Part shown: positions 8,393-19,200 of the stretch, one piece after another
How the letters are laid out: each line of letters begins with the position of its first letter
How positions within the stretch are numbered: the first letter of the stretch is position 1
Source: Promethearchaeia archaeon
GTDB lineage: Archaea > Asgardarchaeota > Lokiarchaeia > Sigyniarchaeales > SOKP01
Assembly: GCA_029856105.1 (NCBI GenBank)
Contig: JAHQWH010000035.1
Coordinates: 1-51,046 of the forward strand
DNA length: 51,046 nucleotides
Reading direction: 5' to 3'
Translations under genes and position numbers: made by a program
Notes under the pieces: generated by a model
The model's input: the letters and a program-made list of their open reading frames with translations, nothing else
The model's database searches: none
Told to the model about the DNA's origin: nothing

Positions 8393-9829
8393 TTATAGAT
8401 CGGGATCATCTTCCTTAGTCTCTGGTTCTTGGTTTTTATCTTCGGTTTGATTTTCATCCGATGGTCCCTCTAGTTCCTCTAGTTCCTCTGGTTCCTCTAG
8501 TTCCTCTAGTTCCTCTTTAACTTGTTCAGAAGGTTTTTCTCCAACAGGAGTATCGCAAACAGGACATTTCGCCCAACCAGGTCTCAAACTATATCCACAG
8601 TTAGAACATTCTGTCATGTCTTGGTCGGGTTGCCATTCAGGTATATTCAATCCTCCGCTTCGTCTTTTTTCGGCTAACTCTACCAACTCATCTTCTTTCC
8701 AAACTTCCATACCTTCAGGAATTCCGGATCCACGACTATCAGCAAATTTAGTTAATTCTTCTTCTGACCAGGAAGGGATATTTGGTTGCGTCGCTAACCT
8801 TTTTTGAGCTTCATTAGCGAGGTCTTCTGCCGTCCAAACTTTTAATTCTTGTCCTCCAGGGGTTCTAACCGGCCCTTCTGTTTGTCCAGGGGTAGAACCC
8901 GCTTGAGGCGTAGCTTCTTGGCTTGGTGAAGGCACTTGACAACTTGCAGCGGAAAATTTTAACAAAGCTTCGAAACAATTACCAAATCGACTATCTCCCT
9001 GACCTTCTTCAGTAGTAATAATTAAACTTCTCTTATCGGAGGGTAAAGGAACAGCAATGCTGCATACTGCGATATCTGACTTACTTCTTTCTGATTCTAA
9101 AGCAGTAGTAATTTTTCCCATGGAAGCAAGCAATTCATCATCTTTCATTAAGAAATCGCATATTGGATCTCCATGTCTTTGGTATCCTTCGTGATACTTA
9201 ACTAATTGGCTTTTAGTTATTGCGGAATCTAATGAATTAATTATAGCGTTGACATAAGAAAACACTTGAGACTTAGGCTTATCTTGAGATTCTTCTAATT
9301 TATATCCTCCTAAATCAAGATTTCCCATAAAAGGGGCAAAGAGCGGTTCACTAGAAGGATCTTTCATCTTTCCAAAGATAGTTGTTCTACCAATGAAACA
9401 ATTAATTTCTCCATAGTAGGCAATTGCGTTATCTAAGAAGTGAATTTTGTCATCGAATGTAATCCGTGGAATAGTTCGAAAAACAACATCGCCCCATGGC
9501 AATTCTTTTACTGGAATGATTGCAACACAGGTTTTAATAATTAATTCTGATAGTTTTTTAAGGTAATCCTTTAAATTCTTCTTAATATCTTTGTACTTAT
9601 CTTTCTCTAGTTCTAGTTCAGCTTGTTTCATTAATTCCTTGAACTTTTCCTCATTTTTTTTAACAGAACCTCCAAATGAAATGATATCTCCTACGATGTT
9701 TTCTTTTAGAATGAAACTTGCATCGTCAACGATTTTTTTTTGAAGTTCTGTAAGTTCTTCGACTAAATATTCGCTCACATCGAAGTTAAGGCTATTTACA
9801 AAGATTTCAAACAATTTTATTTCAGACAA
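8393..9829 (-). CDS. Unknown protein with PxW repeats, a zinc ribbon and a Glu/Leu-rich tail
   Basis: A 478-residue protein that I do not recognise over residues 1-290: predicted helices around 1-100, then a mixed region ending FGNCFEALLKFSAASC. After a Pro/Gly/Thr linker (300-325) come three copies of a motif, KVWTAEDLANEAQKRL, SWSEEELTKFADSR and VWKEDELVELAEKRR, with a partial fourth, IPEWQPDQ. Each has a Trp, then acidic residues, Leu, Ala and Arg. A four-cysteine ribbon follows (CSNCGYSL, CPVCDTP, about 406-430) and then an EELEELEEPEELEELEG tail encoded by a 9-bp DNA repeat. The start is TTG with GGTAGG about 8 bases upstream. The repeats look like binding motifs or short helices, and the protein may be a cytosolic scaffold. 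Function unknown. Confidence 0.65.
   Translation of the reverse strand: MSEIKLFEIFVNSLNFDVSEYLVEELTELQKKIVDDASFILKENIVGDIISFGGSVKKNEEKFKELMKQAELELEKDKYKDIKKNLKDYLKKLSELIIKTCVAIIPVKELPWGDVVFRTIPRITFDDKIHFLDNAIAYYGEINCFIGRTTIFGKMKDPSSEPLFAPFMGNLDLGGYKLEESQDKPKSQVFSYVNAIINSLDSAITKSQLVKYHEGYQRHGDPICDFLMKDDELLASMGKITTALESERSKSDIAVCSIAVPLPSDKRSLIITTEEGQGDSRFGNCFEALLKFSAASCQVPSPSQEATPQAGSTPGQTEGPVRTPGGQELKVWTAEDLANEAQKRLATQPNIPSWSEEELTKFADSRGSGIPEGMEVWKEDELVELAEKRRSGGLNIPEWQPDQDMTECSNCGYSLRPGWAKCPVCDTPVGEKPSEQVKEELEELEEPEELEELEGPSDENQTEDKNQEPETKEDDPDL
8465..8516. repeat. 9-bp tandem repeat (TAGTTCCTC units) inside a CDS
   Basis: Five to six copies of TAGTTCCTC, one changed to TGGTTCCTC, encode the Glu-Glu-Leu tail of the reverse-strand zinc-ribbon protein. 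Because the unit is in frame, copy-number change would alter tail length without disrupting the gene. Confidence 0.85.
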
Positions 9830-9964
9830 TTTCTAAACCTACCTATTTTGATAAAATTCTTCTATAAATATATCAACGAAATGAATATAAAAATTTATTT
9901 AAAACATAGTCATTTCACTAGTAGTTATTACAAATCATTAATTTAAGATTAATGTGAAGATTAA

Positions 9965-10990
9965 TTGAATGCAAATAATATTACTGTCTGTTTTATTTCT
10001 AACGTATCTGAAGAAGTTCAAAATTACTTAACAGAGAATTTAAAAAACCTTTTAAATGTTAAGATTATATTTCCTAAAAATACTTCCGAAGAATATTTAG
10101 AAAAAATAGTTCCAGACGCGGAAGTTCTAATTGGATGGAGACCTTCGAAAAAAATTTTAAATCACGCAACTAATCTAAAAGTATTCATTAATCCTGGTGC
10201 TGGTGTAAACCATCTTTTAGATTTATTTAATGACTTAAATAAAACAAGAAAAATATCACTGATTAATGGCCATGGAAATTCCTATCTTGTCGCTCAACAT
10301 GCTGTTGCTTTACTTTTAACTCTTATGAATAAAACAGTCCCCCATCATAATTGGATGAAAAAAGGAAGATGGCGGACTGGTGATGATGATGCGACGTCAA
10401 TTCCCCTGCGTTTTAGGGAAATAGGACTTTTAGGTTATGGTGCGATTAATCGGAAGGTACATCGATTTCTCTCGGGTTTCGATGTAAAATTCCATATCTT
10501 AAGAAATAATTGGAATAAACAAAAGGATGATTTACCAACTCCAGCAAAGAAATATAAATATAACCAACTTTATGAATTTTTGAAAGAAATAGATATTTTA
10601 ATAATAGCTGTTCCAGTAACTTCTTTAACATCTGGATTAATAAAAGCCAAAGAAATAAGTTTATTAGAACCAAATGGACTGATTGTCAATGTTGCAAGAG
10701 GAGAAATTATTAACCAAAAAGATCTTTATAATGCTTTGAAAAATAGAATAATATCGGGAGCAGCCATAGATGTATGGTATGATTATCATCCAAATCCAGA
10801 TAAAGACGGCGTTAAGCGCCCTTATAAATTTCCTTTTCATACGCTTGATAACATTATCTTATCCCCTCATAGAGGATACTCTCCTTTCAGTGATTTGTTC
10901 AGGTGGAATGAAGTAATAGAAAATATTACTCGTATGGCAAAGGGGCGCGAAAGGTTAATTAATGTTGTTAGGTTCGAAGAAGAGTATTAA
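9965..10990 (+). CDS. D-isomer-specific 2-hydroxyacid dehydrogenase family protein
   Basis: A 341-residue NAD(P)-dependent oxidoreductase of the D-2-hydroxyacid dehydrogenase family. Visible motifs are HGNSYLVAQHAVALLLTLMN, the dinucleotide loop LGYGAINRKVHRFL (GxGxxN instead of GxGxxG), PVTSLTSGLI, the catalytic-arginine segment NVARGEIINQKDLYNAL, the Asp/Glu region GAAIDVWYDYHP, and the catalytic-histidine segment NIILSPHRGYSP, with Arg after His where most relatives have a small residue. The third glycine of the nucleotide loop is Asn, and the substrate is not predictable. The start is TTG because TAA immediately precedes it in frame; GTGAAG upstream is a weak SD. It stands alone, with 551 bp of gene-free DNA downstream. 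Confidence 0.85.
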   Translation: MNANNITVCFISNVSEEVQNYLTENLKNLLNVKIIFPKNTSEEYLEKIVPDAEVLIGWRPSKKILNHATNLKVFINPGAGVNHLLDLFNDLNKTRKISLINGHGNSYLVAQHAVALLLTLMNKTVPHHNWMKKGRWRTGDDDATSIPLRFREIGLLGYGAINRKVHRFLSGFDVKFHILRNNWNKQKDDLPTPAKKYKYNQLYEFLKEIDILIIAVPVTSLTSGLIKAKEISLLEPNGLIVNVARGEIINQKDLYNALKNRIISGAAIDVWYDYHPNPDKDGVKRPYKFPFHTLDNIILSPHRGYSPFSDLFRWNEVIENITRMAKGRERLINVVRFEEEY

Positions 10991-11541
10991 GTTTTGCATT
11001 GCACTAAAAATAATTAGCTTCAATAATTTTCAAAAATAGAAAAGCGCTATAACATTTTAACTAAAAACAAATTTTTGGTTGAGATTTAATGTTTTATAAA
11101 ACAATTTTTTAATTCTTAGAGATTTTATATTAAATACATGCATATCATTTAATAGTTTAAGATTTTGCGCATACATTCGCGTTGTTTAATGATTTCCAAA
11201 TATTCTTGTGAAAAAAAAGATATGTAATTTTTTTTTCAAATTTAAAAATTAACTATTTTTTATTTTTACTTACTTTTAATTTTTATAAAAAATTTTCAGA
11301 TACTTTAAAGAATTTTCAAAAATATTTTCATAAAAAGGATTAAAATTGAGAATAATCAATTTTCTTCTTTATTTACACCTAAAACGAGAGATTGGTGGTG
11401 ATTTTCTCTTTAATTTATAATCGGGTAAAAATTATATTTATGAAAATATATTAACCCACTAAAAAACAATGTTTAAATATCAGTTAGCAATAAATAATTA
11501 TATAAAGTAAAATCTAAAAAAATAAAGGTTAAGGCGATTGG
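10991..11541. other. Gene-free A/T-rich region upstream of the RHH regulator
   Basis: I see no credible open frame on either strand and no tRNA-like fold. The sequence is strongly A/T-rich with long A and T tracts. The only local feature is the sequence around 11385-11410, a G-rich patch in otherwise A/T DNA with a weak 5-bp AGAGA/TCTCT pairing. It may hold the promoter region of the following regulator. Confidence 0.5.
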
Positions 11542-11832
11542 ATGAAGATTGTAACCGTTAATGTACCTGAAAGTTATATAGGTGCTATAAATAAATTGAT
11601 AGGGGAAAATGGATTGTATCCCAGCCGCTCAGAATTGATTAGATGTGCCGTCCGAGATTTCCTTTTAAAAGAACTTAAAATGGCTAACAACATGGCTAAA
11701 TATAATGAAGCTGAAATTGATGATTTTGACGATAAAAATTTTGTACGCGTACCAATAGAAAGCAGAAATGAAAAGTCTGAACCGGTTCGCGAATTTAAAA
11801 CTTACAAAATTATAAAGAGGTTAGAACACTAA
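11542..11832 (+). CDS. Ribbon-helix-helix (CopG-like) transcription regulator
   Basis: A 96-residue protein. Residues 1-48 match the ribbon-helix-helix fold: a beta strand (KIVTVNVPES), a first helix (IGAINKLIGENG), the turn LYPSRSELIRCAVRDFL, and a second helix. YPSRSE with a following arginine is the usual motif of archaeal RHH proteins such as haloarchaeal CdrS and NikR N-domains. No ligand-binding ACT domain follows, and the C-terminal half is charged and probably disordered. The start is ATG with AAGGCGAT upstream. It is flanked by 551 bp and 322 bp of gene-free DNA, so it is a single-gene transcript. A cell-division or general regulatory role is possible but only by analogy with CdrS. 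Confidence 0.8.
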   Translation: MKIVTVNVPESYIGAINKLIGENGLYPSRSELIRCAVRDFLLKELKMANNMAKYNEAEIDDFDDKNFVRVPIESRNEKSEPVREFKTYKIIKRLEH

Positions 11833-12154
11833 CATTATTCAATAAATTGTATTGTAAAATATTTATTTAACCATTAGCAGAATAGAGTTCTTATTTTTTT
11901 TTTTCTTTTTTTAAATAACTGGTTTTAAAATGGATTAAAATAAAATAGATTCATTACGTTTTTGTATAATAATTGAATGGTGTTAGATTGAACAAATTTT
12001 AACATTTACTCAACATTATTGTAATTTATATAAATATGTTTTTAACTAATTAATTTTGATGAATTAATACGCGAATAAAGTGATAAATTAATATGAAGTT
12101 ATAAGTTAAATATTTAATAATAGTATAATCTAGTCAAAATATGATCAAGAAACT
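11833..12154. other. Gene-free region before the GalT-like gene
   Basis: No open frame worth calling. There is a T-rich run near 11888-11911 right after the RHH gene, which would fit an archaeal oligo-T terminator, and A/T-rich sequence beyond that could contain the promoter of the next gene. Confidence 0.45.
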
Positions 12155-13435
12155 ATGGGTGTTGATATAATTTCAAACAAAAAAAGTTTTCCAGATTTTA
12201 TGGAATGGGGAATCATAAACAAGGAAAATTTTAAAGGTAAAACCACTTACGATGTACCTATAAAGAGATGGGACCCTCTATCTACGGTCACCATTCAAAC
12301 CAAGGGTTTTGGTCTTAGAAAAGAACGAGTAAGATACTATGGTCACTATGCTTACTTATCACCAATCAGAAGTGATAGACCTAAAGGTTTTAAAACTGAA
12401 GAAGAGAAAAAACAATTTTATGATTGTTCAAGGAAAATAAAATCTAATTATAAGGATGTTTTTACCTCGGTAACAGAGGGAAAACCAATATACGATGATT
12501 GGGAAAAACAGATTGGTGACGGTTTTACAATAATTATTACTGAAGATGAAAAAAAGAGAGACAATCCCTTTTTAGAAACACCGCATCAAATAGAAAGAAT
12601 TCCCGATTCATGCAAAGCACTAACATTAATAAATAGATACCCTTCTATGGCTCGAATAGTGGATTCTGATATTGAAAAAAAGATTAAGGACAATATGCCT
12701 TCTCATTTAAAGCTCTCACGGGGTATTAATTTAGTTACGCTCTCAAGGCATTTTTATCCTGCATTGTGTTTTAATTTAATTCCTGAAGATGTTTTAGCGT
12801 GTATTTTTTTATCTATGAAGGCGGCAATTCTCTATTGTGTCCAAGAAGCTATTGATAAAGACTATTACGATATTCCCGTTTCACCGTTTTTTAACATAGG
12901 AACTAAGGTTGGTGGTTCTCAACCTCGTATTCACGGTCAGGCATATATCGATTTAAACATGGACGGTCATGGAAGCCGATTAGAAGGATACCTCGAAGCT
13001 TTTAAAGAAATGGGGGATAATTGTCGTTTATGCCAAACCACTCATGGGGATAGTGATCGGATAATTTTAAAGACTGAATTTTGGACGTTTTATGCAACGG
13101 GAAGTCCTGTAAGAAATTATCACATTCGCGCGTATCCACACGAACATATTAGACGGTTTACTCAATTGAAAATAAACCAAATCAACGATTTTGCAAATGC
13201 GATCAAGATGGTCTTCCAAGCTTTAGATGATAATTCAATTGATAAGAACAGAAATATTTTATTTAATTGTTGTCCGTATGGTTATGATGCGGATTTTCAC
13301 ATGTTTGTCGATATAATTCCACACGAAATTATTGGTGGGGCAGAAATGGCAGATGACATGAGAGTTGCAAGAAAATTACCCCATATAGCGGCAGCAGAAG
13401 TTAGGAAATCGTTAGAAAAATATCTAAAGAAATAA
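12155..13435 (+). CDS. GalT/HIT-superfamily nucleotidyl- or phosphorylase-like transferase
   Basis: A 426-residue protein of the galactose-1-phosphate uridylyltransferase branch of the HIT superfamily. Supporting motifs are ALTLINRYPSMARIV (155-169, the conserved Asn-Arg-Tyr-Pro strand), FFNIGTKVGGSQPRIHGQ (245-262) ending in His260-Gly-Gln262, and a later CRLC pair (C290, C293) that may bind zinc, plus YPHEH (327-331). In GalT the nucleophile sits in H-P-H-x-Q; here the second His (H260) is kept and the first is Arg258. The family makes or cleaves NDP-sugars or phosphorolyses nucleotide-sugars through a His-NMP intermediate. The gene sits upstream of a sugar-phosphate nucleotidylyltransferase and glucan hydrolases, so ADP- or NDP-glucose metabolism is a reasonable inference. 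Start ATG. Confidence 0.7.
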   Translation: MGVDIISNKKSFPDFMEWGIINKENFKGKTTYDVPIKRWDPLSTVTIQTKGFGLRKERVRYYGHYAYLSPIRSDRPKGFKTEEEKKQFYDCSRKIKSNYKDVFTSVTEGKPIYDDWEKQIGDGFTIIITEDEKKRDNPFLETPHQIERIPDSCKALTLINRYPSMARIVDSDIEKKIKDNMPSHLKLSRGINLVTLSRHFYPALCFNLIPEDVLACIFLSMKAAILYCVQEAIDKDYYDIPVSPFFNIGTKVGGSQPRIHGQAYIDLNMDGHGSRLEGYLEAFKEMGDNCRLCQTTHGDSDRIILKTEFWTFYATGSPVRNYHIRAYPHEHIRRFTQLKINQINDFANAIKMVFQALDDNSIDKNRNILFNCCPYGYDADFHMFVDIIPHEIIGGAEMADDMRVARKLPHIAAAEVRKSLEKYLKK

Positions 13436-13588
13436 GGATAATCTATATTTCATCTTCCTGTCTTTTACTTTAATATAACCCAAATATTCATTTTTGTAAA
13501 TAATCTCAATATTTAAATTTCAATTAAAACTAGATTTATATCTATTACGCAACATATAATGAATGAGTAATTTTGTGAGAGATTCAAC

Positions 13589-14737
13589 ATGCGAGAATGG
13601 TCTGCCATAATATTAGCGGGAGGAAAGGGGTCGAGGTTGATGCCTTTAACATCACTCGTTCCAAAACCGCTTGTAAAAGTAACTAATAAAGCTATGGTGG
13701 ATTATTCTATTGCTCACTTAATATTTGCCGATATTAAGCATATTATTCTTGCTTTAGCTTATATGGGTCAAGAATTAAAAGAATACGTGGAAAAAACATG
13801 GACTCCCGATAAGTTAGGAGATGTTGAACTTGAATGCGTAATTCAAGAGAGCAAGGGTACGGCCGATGCTTACCGATTATTGACTAATAATATTGATTCC
13901 GAAAAGATTGTTGTTAGCATGGCAGACATCGTAACAAATCTCCCAATGAGGGAATTTATGGATTTCCATTCGGAAAAAGTGGGGACAGCTACTATTTCCA
14001 TGAAAACCAGCGAAAGTCATACGAGTCAATATGGCGTTGTGCTTCTCGATCAGAATAGAAAAATTTATCTCTTCTTAGAAAAACCAGCTCCTATGGAACT
14101 GTATTTAAGTAGTATGGCTCAAAGAACCGATTTATTTTTGCATACAAACATAATAAACACAGGAATTTATTGTTTTAATAAAGAGATTGGTAGTATCTTA
14201 CAAGAAACAGGCTTAATGGATTTTGGGGGGGAAGTTTTCCCTTATCTCCTAGATAATAATTACGATTTATATGGATTTGTTAAAAATTATTATTGGCTTG
14301 ACTGTGGAAACGCTGAAACTTATTTGTGGGCAAATTGGGACTTATTACGTAAATATTCTTGGCCGATCACCCCAAATGGTGAGGAATACGATGGAATTTA
14401 CGTAACGGGCGTTATTCATTCGGGACAAAATGTATCTATCGAAAAACCGTCTTGTTTTGGGGAACTTGTAGAATTACTTAATCGAGTTAAAATAAAACCG
14501 TTATGTTCAATTGGAGCTCGTGTTAAAATTGGAGAGGATACGGTAATCGAGAAAAGCGTTATCTGGGACAACGTAAATATTGGAGCAGGTTGTCATATTG
14601 ATAGTTCGATCGTTTGTAATAATTGTGAAATAGGCGATAATGTCGTTCTACATAATGCGATAATTGCCCCAAATTGCAAAATTAGTGATGACATTCAAAT
14701 CCGAGATAAAACTCTTGATCTTGGTACTATTATGTAA
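13589..14737 (+). CDS. Sugar-phosphate nucleotidylyltransferase with left-handed beta-helix tail
   Basis: A 382-residue enzyme that couples a sugar-1-phosphate to an NTP. The N-terminal pyrophosphorylase domain opens with IILAGGKGSRLMPLT and PKPLVKVTNKAM, and has VSMADIVTN (metal Asp) and FLEKP. From about residue 285 hexapeptide repeats form a left-handed beta helix (IGARVKIGEDTVIEKSVI, VNIGAGCHIDSSIV, CEIGDNVVLHNAII), as in GlmU, ManC and archaeal Glc-1-P transferases (COG1208). Nucleotide and sugar specificity cannot be read from the motifs. It lies 153 bp after the GalT-like gene and 190 bp before the GH57 gene, all on the same strand, each with its own A/T-rich upstream gap. Start ATG at 13589. 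Confidence 0.9.
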   Translation: MREWSAIILAGGKGSRLMPLTSLVPKPLVKVTNKAMVDYSIAHLIFADIKHIILALAYMGQELKEYVEKTWTPDKLGDVELECVIQESKGTADAYRLLTNNIDSEKIVVSMADIVTNLPMREFMDFHSEKVGTATISMKTSESHTSQYGVVLLDQNRKIYLFLEKPAPMELYLSSMAQRTDLFLHTNIINTGIYCFNKEIGSILQETGLMDFGGEVFPYLLDNNYDLYGFVKNYYWLDCGNAETYLWANWDLLRKYSWPITPNGEEYDGIYVTGVIHSGQNVSIEKPSCFGELVELLNRVKIKPLCSIGARVKIGEDTVIEKSVIWDNVNIGAGCHIDSSIVCNNCEIGDNVVLHNAIIAPNCKISDDIQIRDKTLDLGTIM

Positions 14738-14927
14738 TTAAAAGCATGTCTATTTTCTATGATGATATTAATATCTATTTCGTTAAATTTGAGCAGAAAA
14801 CCGCACATAGACAAATAAATATTGAAAAAATAAGAGAAAATCATCAATTATTATTTAATTATTAAAATAATTTTTCACTAATTTTAACTAAAAAATAATA
14901 AAAAAAGGGAGATAAATATTTAGTATT

Positions 14928-16130
14928 ATGGTTGTATATTTTGCGTTTTTATTTCATATCTATCAACCACCAGTACAATTACCCTTTGTAATCAAACAAA
15001 TTGCAAATGAATCTTATAGACCAATAATTGAAGCTTTAAGAAAACATCCCTCTGCGAAAATAACTTTGAATATTAATGGTACCTTGACTGAACAATTAAA
15101 TGATTTTGGATATATGGATATCTTAGAAGGTATAACAGCACTTGCATCTAGAGGTCAAGTAGAATTTACGGGTTCTGGAAAATTCCATCCTCTATTACCT
15201 CTTATTCCATCGCCAGAAATTAGACGACAAATTGAATTGAATTATGAAACGAATCAAAAATTTTTTGGAGAATTATTTAAACCGAGAGGTTTTTTTCCTC
15301 CTGAAATGGCAGTTTCTGAAGAAGTATTTTCGGTTGTAAAAGAAATGGGTTATGATTGGATTATTAACAGCGGTATAGCAAATACTTTACCCGAATTTCC
15401 TACAACTTTTATATCACAACATCCTAACGGTTTAAATTTACTATTTAGAGATGATTATATCTCTATTGATTGTGCATTTGATAAAATTAATACTGTTGAT
15501 GCGTTTATAAATCGATTATATTATAAACAAACATCAGAGGACTATTATATTATTCTAGCAATGGATGGTGAAACTTTTGGACACCACGTAAAACATGCTA
15601 TAAATAATTTTTTGATACCTCTTTTTGGTGTTCTCCCTCATCGTAATGATGTTAAATTATGTAATGTTTCAGAAATCATAGACAAGTTCCCTAAAATTAA
15701 TATACAGAATCCACGGGCATCTTCTTGGTCAACTATGCCTTATGATTTAGCTCATGATGTTCCTTTTCCTCTTTGGTTTGATCCTAATAATGAAATTCAC
15801 ATTGAACAGCACCGGTTTTTTATGTATGCTCTGACTTTAATCCATTTATCGAGTAAATATCGAGATAGTATGGATGACGAAAAAAAATCAATTTTTGACA
15901 ATGCGAGAAATTTATTAGATCGAGGAATCCATTCGTGTCAGCAATGGTGGGCCTCTAAAAGGCCTTGGTATTCCCCAGATATGATTCTACGGGGGTTAAA
16001 CGAAGTATTAATGGCGAGTATCAATGCTAAGAGAAGTATTCCAGACAGTGCGCCAGATATTCAAGACGCTATGGAACTAATTATGGAGGATATGTTAAAA
16101 GCTCAAAATAGAATTATTTTATCGTTATAA
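14928..16130 (+). CDS. Glycoside hydrolase family 57 (amylase / 4-alpha-glucanotransferase type)
   Basis: A 400-residue GH57 protein. Conserved region 1 is FHIYQPP (H10, Q13, P14; usually HxHQP, with His12 here replaced by Tyr). The nucleophile region reads GFFPPEMAVS with Glu126. The acid/base region is AMDGETFGHH with Asp213. Near the end come helices and QQWWASKRPWYSPDMILRG, as in other short GH57 enzymes. GH57 enzymes hydrolyse or transfer alpha-1,4-glucans. No signal peptide is present, so it acts in the cytoplasm on a glycogen-like polymer or maltodextrin. A GGGAG sits 16 bases before the ATG. It is convergent with the GH13 gene, 107 bp apart. Confidence 0.85.
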   Translation: MVVYFAFLFHIYQPPVQLPFVIKQIANESYRPIIEALRKHPSAKITLNINGTLTEQLNDFGYMDILEGITALASRGQVEFTGSGKFHPLLPLIPSPEIRRQIELNYETNQKFFGELFKPRGFFPPEMAVSEEVFSVVKEMGYDWIINSGIANTLPEFPTTFISQHPNGLNLLFRDDYISIDCAFDKINTVDAFINRLYYKQTSEDYYIILAMDGETFGHHVKHAINNFLIPLFGVLPHRNDVKLCNVSEIIDKFPKINIQNPRASSWSTMPYDLAHDVPFPLWFDPNNEIHIEQHRFFMYALTLIHLSSKYRDSMDDEKKSIFDNARNLLDRGIHSCQQWWASKRPWYSPDMILRGLNEVLMASINAKRSIPDSAPDIQDAMELIMEDMLKAQNRIILSL

Positions 16131-16237
16131 AAAATAGTAATCTATAGGTGTAACCATCTATTTTTTCCTTGGAATGTGTTTTACTGAAGGTTTTTATTTA
16201 TTTACTCCTTTCTAGATTAAGCTTAAAGTAAAGACTC

Positions 16238-19200
16238 CTATGATAAACTTTGCAGACTTTCTAGAAACTTATTAACTTGATATTTCGAGGTTTCCGCGAT
16301 TTTTATAAGTTTTTGATAATCTTTTAATAACCTTTCCATTTCAATAACTACGCTTTCTTTAGATTGCGCTATCTTATCTATTACAGCAATTAAATACATC
16401 CATCTTACGAACGTGTCAAATGATTCTGCGCTAAACCATAAAAGATTGTGATACCTATTGACATTTAGATATTGTTGTACTTCGGGCTCACTGAAAAATG
16501 ATTGGAAGATAGAATACAAGTTTTTTTCGGTATATTTATTTGAAGCAGCCCAGTTTTGTAGATTTACCATCAGTTTAATAATAGAAATTCCATCTTGCGT
16601 TTTCTCTTCTTCTTTTATGGATAACTCTTCTAGTATATTTTTAATAAATTTGGAGAGCCGCCATTCGTCAAACCAACTGCGACTTTGCAGTTCATAATTC
16701 TTATCTGAAACTACCCTTCCTAATTGATGAATAAATAGCCAAGATAAGAGTATTCCCCATTCAGATTCAGAATTAGGAAGCATTTTTTCATAAATGCGTG
16801 TTAATTCCGGATTTATTTTTATAGTTTTTAATCTTTGTTCCAATCTTGATATTACTTTTAGTTTTTCAATTATTTCTTTTTTAACTCTTGTAACGTCTTT
16901 TTTACTCGAAGAATAGTTTTTAACTTCTATTAAAAATGAATTTAACTTATCGCTAATAGCTTCTACTACCTGTTCTGCTTTTTTAGTGTTTAATAAATTT
17001 TTAAAATTAGGGGTATTAACTATTTCTCTAAATTTCTCGTGTAATGGTTGATAAATTATCTCGTGCAGAGTTTCATTAATATTATAAACTCCTTTTCCCC
17101 CTAAGAAATCATATAATTGAGCATAGTGAAAAAATTCATTATCTTGGACTATTTGAAAATCCATAAATAAAAACATTTGATATGCTTGAAGCTCTAGATA
17201 CAACCCTTGTTCGTGTAGGTCTCTATTTCGTCTAATATATTCTAACCCCGTTAGATAATCTTTAAAGATGCAATATCCCTCTTTAGGTAAGGTTAAACCG
17301 TCTATTAAAGACTTTTGAATTACAACTTTATCTTCTGTTAGCTTATTAGCAAAACCAACTGAATTCTTAATAAAACCTTTTGTTTCAGCAAACTTATTGT
17401 GATAAAGAACCAAAGCTCGTTCATTATTAACTCTGTTTGAGTAAGCAAAAACATCTTCATTAACCACATTACCACTCCAAAAATCATATAGTAAAAAATT
17501 ATTCGCGTTAGCAAATAAGTAGCGTTTCTTCATTATAGGAAAAATTATATCTTCGTGCCGTTGAAGTAAGTCCGAATTAATCTTTTCATCCCAATAAGCA
17601 CGTCTATATTCCATGCCGTATTTTTCACTAAATCCTTCTATTTGACCGTGTCCAAACATGGGTAAGCCAGGCATAGTTATGAGCATTAAGCAAACACCGA
17701 AATATTTACCTCCATCTCCAAATTGTTTAATAGCAGTTTCTTCATCTGGATTATTCATGAAATTAACAAATCGTTTAAGAATTTCAGGATCAAATTCTAA
17801 AGTGTTTTTTAAGACTAATCGGTACATAGCATTATCTTCGTCACGGAGCATATTCATAAAGGCAGAATTATATACACGATGCATTCCTAGAGTTCTCACA
17901 AAGAATCCTTCAAGCAGCCAAAATGCTTCTGCTAATAATAAAGTGTCTGGATTTTCTTTATTAATCCTATCTACCACTTCACGCCAAAACTCCTTCGGCA
18001 TTGCTTTATAGAAATCCTCTTTTGATATGCCTTGTTCAGCTCTTGAAGGAATAGCCCCTCCAGTTCCCGGTTCTGGAAACCACAAACGTTGAAAATGCTT
18101 TCTAGTAAGTGTCATAGCAGCATCAAAACGAATAATTGGAAACATTCTGGAAACATGAAGTATGGTTTGTATAACTGCCTCTCTCACTTCAGGGTTCAAA
18201 AAATTCAATTGAGCAGTATCATTCCATGGAAAGCTAGTTCCGTCATTACCGTGGTAAATATATTTCTCTTCTCCCGTTCTAAAGTCTATATGTTTAAAAG
18301 TAACCGCAGCATCAGTTCTAGAAAAATATTTGTCTTCTAAAAATATCCCTTTATTAGGATCACCAGATAAATTTTCTCCAGAATAACTATAAGAAGGAAA
18401 TGGAGGATAGTGTAAAGAAACATACCACTCAGGATGTTCTATTATCCATTTTGAAACGATGCCCGTATGGTTTGGAACCATATCACAAGCAAGACGGATG
18501 CCCCTCGCCATTGCTCTATCTCTTAGATTTTCATAGGATTCGTTACCACCTAAGTCGTGCGCGATTGCATAATCGTACGTTGAATAAGCGCTAGCTTCCG
18601 CTTCTGGATTACCACACCAACGTTTAATTGTTTTTGATGCTTGACTTCTTTCCCATAATCCAATAAGCCAAAGTCCTGTAAACCCCCATTCCTTTAATTG
18701 AGCTAATTCTTCATTTGGTATTTCATATAGCTTTGTTATTGATTTTTTATACTTCTTAGAAAGTTGGTCCATCCAAACATAAACATTCTTAGCGATCATA
18801 ACAACTTTGGGCATCCATTCTTTGTCGCTAGTATAATTTTCAAGTTCCATTATGTCGTATTCATAAGCTTTTGACTTACCAGGGCCTAATCCTCTTAACA
18901 TCTCTTCTTCGCGTATAATATCGATGGCGACCAAGATTCTAAACATATATTTCCCTAATTTTTCGCCCCAATGTTCATGTATATATTCTAATTGATCGCG
19001 AATTGAATGTGGATATTTGAGTGTAGGCTCATTTAACATTTCAATTAAATTTTGATTATTTGGACCAAATTTAGATTTACCATTGAAAAATTCTTTTGTT
19101 TCATCAATTATTTCCCTGTATACCGTCCTCTTTTCTAGCAAACCATCATCAAATAGTTCAATGTATGGTGAGAAAGAAGGGTTTGTGTTTCCAAGCCAAA

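Noticed and set aside
8465..8516. The 9-bp TAGTTCCTC repeat as a mobile or CRISPR-like element
   Set aside because: It is an in-frame coding microsatellite with no spacers.
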